64,000 nt of DNA from Asterochloris sp. CNOR1. Lineage: Eukaryota; Chlorophyta; Trebouxiophyceae; Trebouxiales; Trebouxiaceae. Below the pieces are notes generated by a model, which made no database searches, was not told where the DNA came from, and was given only the letters and a program-made list of their open reading frames with translations. The stretch is from contig OZ017762.1 of assembly GCA_963969365.1 (NCBI GenBank), forward strand, positions 992,001-1,056,000, given 5' to 3'. The position numbers were made by a program, and so were the translations under genes. This document shows, piece after piece, positions 21,736-32,214 of this stretch (position 1 is its first letter; each line of letters starts with the position of its first letter).

Positions 21736-22227
21736 ACCTGGTAGGGCGCTGTGCATCCTTGATCAGGCACCAAGCTAGGGGCATCACCATGCACTGAGGT
21801 GGAGGAACACCCAGATAAGCAACAGAGCTGTACTGCCAGCAGCAGCAGGCCCGCCATGACGTGCAAGTAAGCCCATGTTTACTGAGCACTGCATGCCACG
21901 GCTGTACCCATGCCCATTGCTGGTGTCCATAGCAGCCCATGTCAGCATCCCCAATCCCAATTCTGCCCTGCCCTGAGGACACCAGAAGCTATTCTCACTC
22001 AAAACCAGACAGGCACCCATGCTGTGCATCTAGGCCAGATTGGCCTGTGGCACCAGCCACAGCTGCTGCAGCTGTGGCTGGCTCCGGACCCATGATGGCC
22101 AGCACACCTTTGCCCAGTGCCTTGTAGGGAGTATCTCACCTGTCTGATTGCTTTGACTCGGCTCTATCCCTATCCTTGAGCACCCCAAAGCCTCCAACGA
22201 TATCAAACAATGTGACTACACCATACC

Positions 22228-22285
22228 TGTGGCTAGAGCCCAGACATCGCTGCTCCTGCTTAGCTTAGTCTTCTAGTCAACTCCA
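22228..22285 (-). repeat. Degenerate copy of the exon segment at 22540-22600
   Basis: The plus-strand text TGGCTAGAGCCCAGACATCG (from about 22231) parallels TGGCTAGAGCCCAGGCGCTG in the coding exon of the minus-strand membrane-protein gene near 22540. The similarity continues through CTGCTCC...TAGC...TCTTCTxG. The copy lies downstream of that exon in transcript direction and lacks the reading frame. Confidence 0.7.
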
Positions 22286-22376
22286 GCAAACTGCAATGCA
22301 GTGGTGCCATGCAAAACAAACCCACCACCTGACTCATGCTCGAAGTACAAGGCCACTGCTCCAGCTCAGCTCCATC

Positions 22377-25265
22377 TTATGCCACAGCCTTACCACCCTG
22401 GTCCAGCTGTGCATGCAACGCACGTGAACCCACCTGAGTCCTGGCCAAATAGCAGGCGCCGCTCTGCATGCAGCCCTGCCCCGAACCACCGACCACAGGC
22501 AGCAGCACAGTGTCAGGCAGTGAGGGCCCACCTGAAGCCTGGCTAGAGCCCAGGCGCTGCTGCTCCAGCGTAGCCCCGATCTTCTGGCCGGCCACTGCCG
22601 CTGCCACCGTCAGCACAAAGGCCCATTTGGGCATGATGACCCCCTTGCGCAGCAGAGAGATGAAGGGGATGCTGGCATGCACTGCCAGGAACCACTCCGG
22701 CGAGAACTTGCGCGTGTGGGACCGCCACATCCCAAAGGGGATGTTCATGCCCGCTCCAGCAGCACCAATCGCTAGCATCTGCAATACAGAATATGAGATG
22801 GACGCGTGTGGGGTGTGTGAGCGCAAACATGACATCCCTGCACTTGCAGAGCAGGACCGGGTTGTCTTGAGCTCTGTGTGGGTGGCCAGATCACTGCTGC
22901 ACGTACGGCACCAAAGGCAGGATCTGCAGGCCAGTAGACAGGGGTGAGTGTAAGAAGGCAGCAAACACACTGGATTGCGCCTGTAAACTCAGCTGCAGTC
23001 CCCTGCATCTACCTTGATATGGCAGTGCCAGAAGTGAGAATGTTTGCCATGCCGAAGCGTACGCTACTGCGAGTCCCTGCACCCACAATTGCCAGCTTCT
23101 GCAGTGCGAATGAGTTATGACGCCAGCCCAGGAGCTGGGTTGACGCAATTAATGGGATGTTCTGTAGTCAAAGCCTGCCTTGAGCCTGCCCTGCAGCGTT
23201 GAGAGACCTGGGCCCCTTGATTGACCAAGAGGTCCCTGCAGGGCAGCATTCACCAGAATGCTGCACAAGTCTGCAGCCAGCAGAAGAGAAACCATGAGGC
23301 ACAGCAGACTGGGCTACAGTAGACTTTTCCCAGATGGACATCAGCGGATGGGTCACGCTGACTGCGGACAGCAGATGCGCGACAGAGCAGGCGACAGCTG
23401 CTCTGGCTGTGCCACACCCCAACGTCAGGCACCTCTCGGCTTGACAGGCAGCTCGGGGGCCGCAGAGCCTGCACAGACCTGGCGACAACAGGAGCCCTCA
23501 CCACACATGGGGCTCCCCTTGGCAGGCAGACCCTGGGGCGCACACTGCTGGTTTGCAGGTGTGCAGCGGAAGGATACCTTGCCACTCTGTCATGCTCCTT
23601 GACTTGACGGGCAATGTGTGAGCCGCATCTCCTGCACAAGTCTCAGCTTGGGACCGCCACAAAGTGGCGTCATAAGCTGTGGATCCCCCTGTTCACCTTG
23701 ACAGGCAGCGCCTGAGGCCGCAGATCCCGCACAGGCTTCATCTTGGCAACGAAGGCTCGCGCTGCCACCACTGCCCGCGGGCACGTCAGCTCCCCCTTGG
23801 CACTCAGAGGCACCAGCCCGCCCAAAACCCCTGGCAGGCTGCGCAGTGGGCAGCTCCCTGCGCCCTTGCCGGCAGCACCGCCCGGTGGCCGCGCCTGGCT
23901 GCTGGAGGTCAGGGGCTTGCCATCCCTGCTGGATGGCAGAGAGAAGTGCATCAAAGTCAGAATGGATGCAGTGCCTGGCTGCTGTCGCGCAGGGGGCCCA
24001 GGGAGGATGATGCACATAATCTGCAGCTTGCTGTAGTGGAGAGCCTGTAGCGTAGTGTGCAGCACAGCACAGTGCTGCACAGCGCTGCCCAAGCTTGACA
24101 GCAGAGTGCACACCGAACAAGGTCGAGCAGGCGGCTCAGAGGGCTACATCAGCATGGGTCTGCCCCTGGCCCAGGCAGCCAGCAGCCAAGTACCACCAGA
24201 GTAGGCTGTCTTGGAGCTCGAGTTGGAGGCATGATTTTAGGAGCTAGCTGACAAGCAACTGAACAGGCGATGCTTCAGTGAGTGCTGCCGCTGGTGCACA
24301 CCTGCCAGCTCCAGATCGCCTGGCTGGGCGCCCAAATCCCGCGGAGGGTCTGGTTGTGTTCGTGTGCACAGCCCTGCAGGAGGCATGCAGCGGGACAGTC
24401 AGCAGGTGTGCGTTGTCATTGCAAGTTGGAGCCGGCCCTGTGCTCAGGACAAAGGCAGTGTCTGATCAGACACTCTGATGTCAGTGACAGCATGCAGCGA
24501 AGCAGTCAGGTGGCACAACAATGCAGAGCATGACACATAAGTGAAGGCATGCAGATTGTTTGCACCTGCTGCCACTGCCAGGCGCTCCTGTCCCCCTTGC
24601 AGATGCCGACCCTGAGTTGCCAGGCCCTGTGCCAGCAGAGCTGCTGGGCCCAGCAGTGGGGCCAGCCGTGCTTGACGAGCCTGCCTGCGCTGCACCGTTG
24701 CTCCCTGGCTTGGGTCGCTGCTGCTGCTTGCGCCTGCGGTGCTGGCTGCGGCTGCCAAAGACGTCATTGAACCCAGGCTGCACAGCAGAGGGAGACATGC
24801 ATATTATGCGCTATTGGTGATGCATCATACAACCATGGATGCTAGGGGCTGGCCGGCATTGCTGCGTCGCTGGGGCCATGCATTCATGAGCTGTGCGCAT
24901 GGTTCAGAGAGGCTCACCAGAAACCTGAAGCCAGACAGGCTGATGGCAGCCACAGGCATGCTCCCTGGCGCCACCCTGTGCTGGCCTGCTGAGGCTTCCT
25001 GGCTGCCATGCTGCACGGGGCAACCCTGGGCAAGGCTGCCACGGTGCAAGGGCAGCACCCCCCTGTCTCCGTGAAACAGCTCAAACGAGGCGGAAAGGCC
25101 TGCCAAGGCGTCACCACTATGTTTGAAGGGGCATCCCATGCGGTCTGCAGGCTGAGCTGGCCGCGTGGCAATGTTGCCTGCATACGAGGGCCCCTTCTCT
25201 CTGTTGATGCGGCTCAGGAAGGGACAACGTTGCAGAGCATCGGTGACATCCATGCTGTCACACAT
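22377..25265 (-). CDS. Unassigned multi-exon protein with a C-terminal membrane region
   Basis: I do not recognise the family. A proposed start is ATG at 25265 (or 25253). The first exon has two Cys-Pro-Phe motifs (RCPFLSRINREKGPSYAG and MGCPFKHSG) and ends near SASFELFHGDRG. A second exon, about 24780-24600, encodes PGFNDVFGSRSQ and then a basic QHRRRKQQQ and Ser/Gly/Ala-rich linker. A third, about 23960-23700, includes TCPRAVVAARAFVAKMKPVR. The best-conserved-looking part is the exon 22778-22532: MLAIGAAGAGMNIPFGMWRS, then FSPEWFLAVHASIPFISLLR, then a hydrophobic segment (AFVLTVAAAVAGQKIG). Read-through of that exon reaches a stop at 22377. Joining these exons into one gene is an inference from order, strand and spacing; the membrane exon could belong to a separate small gene. 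Introns hold partial exon copies. Confidence 0.45.
23425..23745 (-). repeat. Exon fragment present three times
   Basis: The exon end encoding MKPVRDLRPQALPVK (about 23745-23697) has two relatives further down the transcript: about 23655-23595 (LRLVQEMRLTHCPSSQG) and about 23490-23430 (ARSVQALRPPSCLSSRE). At the DNA level all three share a CxCAGxxxCTGxGxC core followed by a TGACxGGxAG or TTGACAGGCAG motif. Only the first joins an obvious coding exon. Confidence 0.5.
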
Positions 25266-25443
25266 CGATGTCTGATGAGAGCAGCACTTTGTGTTTGCAA
25301 ACAAAACATTTTAAGAAATAGAAGTGAGCCTGAGAATGACACAAGGCAAGGCATCATGCTCGTCTGGGATCCTAAGTTGTTATCTGTTGCTGGGGTGAAG
25401 CGAAGTCAGCTTATGGGTAATGTATCCCCGCCAACACGTCCTG

Positions 25444-28400
25444 CTAGGTCTGCAGCAGCCGCACCATCTGCTCTGCCTTGGGCCCTCTGTCGTTGCCAAC
25501 TGAGGGGATGATACGCACAGGCCTGCAGTGAACAGTGTCTGATCAGACGTGGGTGCTGTGAGTGGTCAGCTTGCCAGAGCTACAGTGCACCCCCCCTACC
25601 GGAGCCAGTGTGTGAAGGCCTTGAGCTCTGGGAAGCTGCTGTGCTCAAAGTAAGGCACCTGCAGCAGACAGCATCTCAGACGAGGCTCAGCAGTGATAAC
25701 TCCTCGAGCTGATGAAGCAGGCTAGGGACCCTGGATGGACATCAAACAGTAACTGCACCACCTGGTGCATGTGGGTGTTCTGTGCAGCACGCTAATCGGA
25801 ACCAGGAAGCACTGCGCAAGGGAACCCATCACTGGGCGGCACCTCACCTCATATGTGATGATGGAGCCGCGCTGCTTCCTGCTGCCACAGCCCTTCTGGG
25901 GCCCAGATGCACCGCCTGCACTTGCACAAATGAAGGTCTGCAAGTGCACCGCATGTTTGTAACTCGCTTGGGAGGCCTCAAGCTGAGTTGAGTCTGGCTG
26001 GCTGATGTCAGGAGTCCTGATGTGACAGTCTGTTCTGCCCTGCCCTGCAGCTGGCACTGAACTGATATTGTGCTTGAACTGTAATGTTGTCTCACACTGG
26101 AGCTCTTACCTCATGAGCAAAGCTGCAAGCTCTGGTGAGCAACTACCCTCCAGCGCTGTCACCAGCAACAAGCCCAACATCACCATCATCACTGAGCTGA
26201 AGTGCTGCCACAACCTGTCACTGAGGACATGCATCACCTGGTGTGTGCTCCATATCAGGTGCTGCTGCCCAGATCATTGCCTGCACCACCCAGCCTGGAC
26301 ATCACTGAGGCCGCATAGTAATGAAGCTGACCTTTGGGACCCTCATTGGGCTGAGACCCCATCACCATGTGGAAGAACTGTCAGTGCCAAGGTTGCGTCA
26401 GACATGTTCCAGATGCTGACCTCTGCCAAGGGACCACCCCGTGGGCCTGAACCCAACCACCATGTTGAACCTCCCCTTCAGGCGCCTCAGGGTGTCGGCC
26501 ATTGCCTTCTGGGTGATGGACCACAGGGGCACCACGTGCAGGTTGGTGTCGCCGTCAAATGTGGTCAGCAGGGACAGCGTGCCGGCGTCCAGGTCAGTGC
26601 ACTGCAGCACCTTCTTCTTGGCCAGGCTGACATAGACCTGCAGGGTGAACAGGGTTTCTCCATGTAGTTGGTGAGTCTTGCCTCAGTTAGCCAGGGAGGC
26701 AGCCCACAGCACATCCTTGTTGGCCAGGCTGAGCAAAGCCCTCTGATCTGCAGGCTGGAGCGTGTCCCGGCAGCAGCCTGCGGCACAGTGCTCCCACCAA
26801 TGGCGCCCTTTGCTGCCACCACTTCTAGTGCTCCCGCCACTTGACCTTCTCGCTGTCCTGGCTTCCATATGCACAAAGCCAGCACCATCAATGGCAGGCC
26901 ACTTGCAGCCATGAACGACAGCATGCCAGGAGCATTTTGAAGCCACCAGTCTGAGCCAGCGCTCAGGGTATGCAGCACAGGTGACAGGCAATGAGCAGGG
27001 CAACGTGACTTGTCTAGCTCGACAATGATACACAAACATGCACATCTGCTGCTGCTGGCAGTGTGATGCGTGCACGTTGAGGCCACACCTTGCGCTTGAG
27101 GGCCCGTGCCACCTCCAGGAAGATTTTCTCCTTGCCAATGGTGTAGGAGCCAAACAGGAACAGAGTGCGCTTGTTGTTGAAGCCCTCAGCCCGCACAGCA
27201 TCCATGACAAAGCGCAGCACCTGTGGCCGGCAGAGGGGGGTGCTACATGTTGCATTCGACTATTGGATATGCCGTCAGTGCTGCACTGCAAGCACACCCG
27301 AGGCTGTGGTAGGGCAAGCCAAGCATCATCAGCGCCCACACGAGGACAGAGTGCAGCCTCTGCAGCCAGCAAGCGGGTGATGAAGGTCGCAGGAGTGAGC
27401 ATTGACGACATGCTGCTGCCTTGCTGGCTCACTCAGCCACAGTGCTGGGGCAAGCACATGGGACATGGGGCCTCGCTCAGCACCCATGACAAAGCGTAGC
27501 GCCTGCAGCCAGGAATGATGGGACTACATTCTCCCAAGCAAAGAGGAGACATGTCAGCGAAACAATGTGCGCCCAGGCTGCGCACCTGCTATCTCCCTGC
27601 TGCTCCAGGATGCAGGCGCATGCAGAAAGGACAGCAGCAGCCTGCGAATGGTGGCAGCTCCAACACCAAGCAACGTGCCTGCCAGCAGCGCCATATCGAT
27701 CAGTGCTGCACCCTATGGCGTCGGCAGGCAGCACTGTTGCTGCGCAATGCTGCCGCCCAGCTGATGCCAGCACTGAGAGTCCCCAGCAGGCCAATCCAAA
27801 CAATTCCCCGCAAATTCAGCATTACTTTGAGAGGGGAAGCTTTCGGTGCCCACCTCTTGCTGTGCAGGGAAGATGTACTGGGGCTGGCAGTAGGTGGTGT
27901 CCAGCACAAGGATGGCTCTGCCCCTCACGGCCTGCAGCACTGCCTCCTCCTGCATCCCTGTGTGGCACCTGCACCGGAGGTGACGTTCTATGGCTCAACT
28001 GCAGCAGCAGAGTGCTGTCGCACTTATGTTGCCATGAGACATGGAATGTGCCTTCTGCAGCAGAGAATCCTGAGCAGCTCCTGGGCAGTGCATGTGCTCT
28101 GAAGACAGGCTGCAGACCTGTCCTATAGGCAACAGGCGCGCTGGCTGATGACACTGCCTGGCATCCAAGATGACCCCTTGCCTGCAGTCGCCCGTGTGCA
28201 CCACAGGGGGCGCCCCCGGTGGCTCAAACAGGATCATGGCTGCCCCGGGGCAGTGGTTGGCATCCACAAATGTGATGCGTACACCCTCCACCATGATGGG
28301 TTGGTACATGGGGACTGTAAAGATGCGCTCTGGGGCCACTCTGAGCTGCTGCCGCACCAGGCGCGCAGTGACCTCATTGCAGTACAGGGTGCCTGTGTGG

Positions 28401-31400
28401 AAAAGGCTGAGGGGTGAGCATGCTGCGGCATCAGCTCAGGCGTGGGTGGCCAGCACTTAGGAAAGGGCAGCAGCTTGCGCTCCAGTCTGAGCTGCTGTCA
28501 CACCAGCTGAACAGTGATCACAGCTGCAGGGCGATTGTAGGGCCAGCGCCCACTCTGACCCTGGTACTGCTCCACCAGCCACGCAGTGATGTCATTGCAG
28601 TACAAGGTGGCTGCAGGGCAGATGCAGGAGCAATCTCTTCTGTTGGGCGCCTCTGAGAGCTGCCGCTGCACAAACTTTTTTCAAAAATCATAAATCAAAG
28701 AAGTACAAAACCCAATAGCAGAAAGGGTTAGTCAACGAGAGCTGCCGCTGCACTAGGCTCACAGTAATGCATTATAGGACATGGTGGCCTGCAGTGCAAA
28801 CTGCAGGAGCAGATTCTGTTTCAAGCTGCCGTTGCAACAGGCGTGCAGTGATTGCATTGCACTACAGGGTTTCAGAGCTATCTGCACAGCACTCCGGCAG
28901 CAGATCTCCCTGTGCTCTTGAGCAGTAGAGTGGCAGCCAGCCAGTTCACACCACTTCCCTCACATGCCACCCTCAGCACTGCCGATGCAGCAAGTGGCAT
29001 CCTTGAGGCCAGATGACTTACAGGTCAGGCCGCTTGTGGAGCCAGGCGCAAGCACGGCACCTTGGCAGAACCTTCCAGACAACCCGCCATAGTGGTCTGC
29101 ATGGAAGTGGCTCAGGAACCAGTGCTTGCACACCACGTTCTGCACCGAGCGAAACTTGTCCACCACAAAGGGGGTGCCCGGGACGCGCTGCCACTCGGGC
29201 AGCCATGCACTGCGGGAGCCTGGCCCTCTGCGCGGCGGCTGACCCTCTGGGGGCCTGACCCTCTGCGGAGCCTGACCCTCTGGGGGCCTGACCCTCTGCA
29301 GCTGTGGATTTGCTGCAAGTGCTGTGCCCGCCCTGCAGGCAGGTGACTTGCTGCATCACGCTACCATGTCCCTGGTGTGAAAGGGGGCATTGTCTGACAG
29401 CACCCTGCAGGCTCATGCCTGCAGGCAGGGCAACCTGACAAGCTGTGCGACATCACAATTGACTCAGTGCCAGCGGGGACATTACTTGGGCAGCACCCTG
29501 CATGAGCCTGTCTGCCTCAAAGACCAAGCGTCCTGTGACAGCTGCAGGCGCTGCACCTGCCCGTGCATAGAGGGCAATGGTCTGTTACTGCTGCCCTACA
29601 TCACATTGGCATGGTAACAGCTGTAAGGCAGTTGTCCACGCTTTGCAGCAGGGCCATGGTGGAAGGCAAGAGGTGCTTGGGTGTGAACAGCCCCTCCTTG
29701 ACAAGCCGCTCAGAAGCATCAGCATCACCATCAGATACAATGAGCTGTAACGGTGCTGCAGGCCAATCAAGTGTTCAGCATGCAGCTTCATCAGTGAGCA
29801 CGAAGTGTCAGGAGCGCTGGGCTCACCCTGAAAGGCTGCCACCAGATCGGACCTTCTTGGCCCTGCCTCCAGCACCACTGAAGCTGCCACCTACAGGTTA
29901 TAGGTGTGCTTTAGTGCATGTCGACGCGCAAGTCGCCAGATTGAAGCATGCTCATGACATCTCACAGGAGACAGTCACGTCAGAAGCAGCGGTGCCGGTC
30001 TCCACATCACATGGCTTTGGCCATGATCACCCGCATGCTGCTGGGCCACCCTTTTGGAGCTCTGCATAAGCGCCGCAAACGCATCTTTGGGGAGTGCAGC
30101 CGCAGCCGCTGCTGCTGTATGGCGCGCTGCAGCTGCCTGTGCTGCTGCCTGGGCTGAGGCGTTACGCATCAGAGTGGCCAGGGCGTTCCTGGCAGGCTGG
30201 GGGCGGTTGGTGGCATCTGCCAGGGGACTGGATTCCCCATCTGCAGGTCACCCAACAAGCTCAGCAGCCTCCCAGACAGGCAAGAAGGCATGTACCAAGA
30301 GCAATTCTGTGGTGGTCCACAGCCAGCCGGCACTGCCAAGCACAGCTTGTGAAATTGCAGGGTGTCGTGACCCTCGTCATCTCAGACAGCATCAGAGCAA
30401 AGCAGACACGGCATTACCTGCAGACCCACAGTGCCCCTCCTGTGTCAGCAAGGACACAACCTCATCATTCCCCATGGCGCCGCCTGGCGCCGCCTCAGCA
30501 TGGCTCGTGCCGCTGCAGAGCTGCCAGTCCACATCTGCACAGGCACCTGTGCAGCCTGCATCAGGTGCCGCTGCCAATCTCTGCCACCGCTGGGTTGCCT
30601 CCAGATGGCTGCCTCCACCATCTACTGAGGGCAACCCCGCCTCCTCAGAGGCCCCTACGCTGTGCTTGGCGGCCCACAGCAAGGCCTCAAACTGAGGCTC
30701 CTGCCGTTTATCTTCCTCCGCTGCCATCCATTTCACGCCACCTGGGCCAGCCCCAGGCTGCCCCTCCCAGGCGAACTGCTCGGCGTCATACAGCTGCGTC
30801 AATTGATCAACAGAGTCACATGGGCTGCCAAGTGTGTCTGGGAGGCTGTGTGGCTGCATGGCAGGCGAGGAGCCCAGCGGCTCCGCAGACTGCCCTGAGC
30901 GCTGATGCGGCCCATGCTCCCAGCAGCGTACTGCGCCATTCATCCGCTCCTCTGCAGAATGCCCTGGGCGCTGATGCGCCTCTTGGTCCCAGCCACCCTC
31001 TGAGCCATACGTCTGCTGCCCTGCACACTGGCCTGCTGGCAGCTGTGCTGCCTGCTCCCAGCAGGCTTCTGGCCCTTCAGACTGCTCCCCCTCGCACGGT
31101 CCTGCAGGCACCTGCTTCCAGCAGTCTTCTGGTTCCTCAGGCTGTGAAGCTGGAGGCTCCTCACGCAGCAGCTGGGCTGCAGCCCTCTGCAGCCTGCGCC
31201 GCCCGCCCAGAGTGGTCACTCCCAGCTGCAGCGGGAAAGGGACGGGCTGCTTCATGCTGGGCTGGGGGGACCCCTCCCCATTCAGAGAAGTTGCAAAGCA
31301 CTGCACTGGGGTGAAATGCCTTGCACAAGATGTCACGCTGCCACACAGCAACCTGCCCTTGCCACTGCATCCCTGTTGGCGGGGGGCCCTAACCACAAGT

Positions 31401-31779
31401 CACAAACCTTCACCAGTAGCTCCGTTCCCCTACAGGGGTTGGCATCATGATACCCCATCAGTCCCATGCCTGTTCATTGTGGCCCTTGAACTTCAGTTTT
31501 ACTCTCACTCATCTCACATGGCAGGCTCTGCCTGACCTGCAGGAGCTCACAGTCTGTGAGGGTTGGCAGCAGAGCAAGGTCGACCTCAGCTGCAGTGAGG
31601 GCGCTCGCCCAGCGCTGCAGGGCATGGCCCCCCAGCCAGGCTGCAAGCGCTGTGTTGGCATCCCTGGCCTGGGTCTGCAGCAGCTGCAGCTCCTCGTCGC
31701 TGGACGTGCTGCAGGGGCAGGGGAGGTCTCGATCTGTGAGAGACACGAGCCAATGTGGTGTGTGCAGCATCCGCACCAT
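25444..31779 (-). CDS. SNM1/PSO2-like DNA cross-link repair nuclease with N-terminal SAM domain
   Basis: Metallo-beta-lactamase/beta-CASP nuclease that trims damaged DNA ends, expected in the nucleus. The architecture matches plant SAM-domain SNM1 proteins. The first exon is 31779-31537 (SAM: ALAAWLGGHALQRWASAL, LPTLTDCELLQ). It continues in exon 31225-30418 (LGVTTLGGRRRLQRAAAQLL) with a Glu/Gln-rich repeat region. Next comes exon 30240-30011, with two NALxxLM-type motifs. Catalytic exons: about 29300-29061 (VPGTPFVVDKFR, HFHADHYGGLS), 28392-28182 (GTLYCNEVTARLVRQQ, VDANHCPGAAM, HTGDC), 27968-27854 (LVLDTTYCQPQY), 27220-27089 (LFGSYTIGKEKIFLEVA), 26637-26421 (FRPTGW), 25915-25848, about 25650 (VPYFEHSSFPELKAF) and a last exon ending RIIPSVGND...MVRLLQT with stop at 25444. 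Motifs 2-4 and beta-CASP motifs A-C are intact. Exons between 29.9 and 29.3 kb are unresolved. One intron (after 28182) has a GC donor. Confidence 0.88.
28340..28885 (-). repeat. Array of four or five degraded copies of the SNM1 exon start 'GTLYCNEVTARLVRQQ'
   Basis: The true exon start (plus strand 28345-28392, ending CATTGCAGTACAGGGTGCC) is preceded in transcript direction by related text at about 28570-28615 (CATTGCAGTACAAGGTGGC), 28826-28872 (ATTGCACTACAGGG), 28738-28795 (GAGCTGCCGCTGCACTAGGC) and a short piece near 28655. The 28570 copy would read ATLYCND, then I, then TAWLVEQ. Each copy keeps part of the acceptor region. Later parts are lost, so they are non-functional or, at best, cryptic exons. 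Confidence 0.8.
29228..29300 (-). repeat. Short in-frame tandem repeat just before the metallo-beta-lactamase domain of the SNM1 gene
   Basis: A unit of about 30 bp built on CCCTCTGGGGGCCTGA or CCCTCTGCGGAGCCTGA is repeated two to three times. In the coding frame it gives QRVRPPEGQAP, then QRVRPPEGQPP, leading directly into the SAWLPEWQRVPGTPF segment that starts the nuclease domain. It is therefore a low-complexity linker and not part of the fold. Confidence 0.6.
30890..31165 (-). repeat. About four 22-24-residue repeats in the SNM1 linker (coding)
   Basis: In the large second coding exon, successive units share a Trp-acidic/basic core followed by Gly-Gln/His and Ser/Ala-Glu: EDCWKQVPAGPCEGEQ, EACWEQAAQLPAGQCAGQQ, GGWDQEAHQRPGHSAEE and RCWEHGPHQRSGQSAEP. 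They look like a disordered, rapidly evolving linker between the SAM and nuclease domains. I recognise no function for them. Confidence 0.7.
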
Positions 31780-32214
31780 GTGAGGTCCTGAACATCAGGC
31801 GCAAAAACTCACAGCCATGCATGAGCAGAGCAATTTAGATCGGCAAGTTTGCAACAGGGGCGCATGCCCTGGGGTGGATGTGCAATCTCTTCCGCCAATC
31901 TGGGCGTGTTCCAGAGAAGTGAGAGCTTGGCTCAAGGTCTGACCTGGCGGCGTCTGATGGGTCATCAATCATTGAGCCCATGTGCCTCTGCTGGAGACTT
32001 TGCTTTCATGATCGGAGAGCTACAGACCATCCTGTGCCTCATGCCAGGACTGGCTCATATACACAGTCAACACATCTGCCATTTCAGCAGCTCGTCTACA
32101 CATTGGGCTCATGACTGGATCTCTTATCATGTGAGAGGCATCCTAACAGCAGAATGGCATGCCAGCTTATGTGCTGGCAGAAGCACTGATCGTTGAGCAT
32201 GTGAACGGAAGACA
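31780..32214. promoter_or_regulatory. Divergent start region, SNM1 gene (minus) and unassigned plus-strand gene
   Basis: Both neighbours are transcribed away from this interval. No TATA box or recognised element was seen. The first exon of the plus-strand gene is not identified and may lie here. Confidence 0.3.

Larger units (their letters stand above)
21102..22376. other. Convergent 3' region between the CotH gene and the minus-strand membrane-protein gene
   Basis: This non-coding stretch follows the CotH stop. It includes the tandem duplication at 21541-21735 and, at 22228-22285, a degenerate copy of a neighbouring exon, each listed separately. No convincing polyadenylation signal was pinned down. 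Confidence 0.5.

Noticed and set aside
30094-31314. A 406-codon plus-strand open frame
   Set aside because: It is the complement of the large SNM1 exon (31225-30418), whose minus-strand frame continues the SAM domain; the plus-strand product is low-complexity Pro/Ala/His with no family resemblance.
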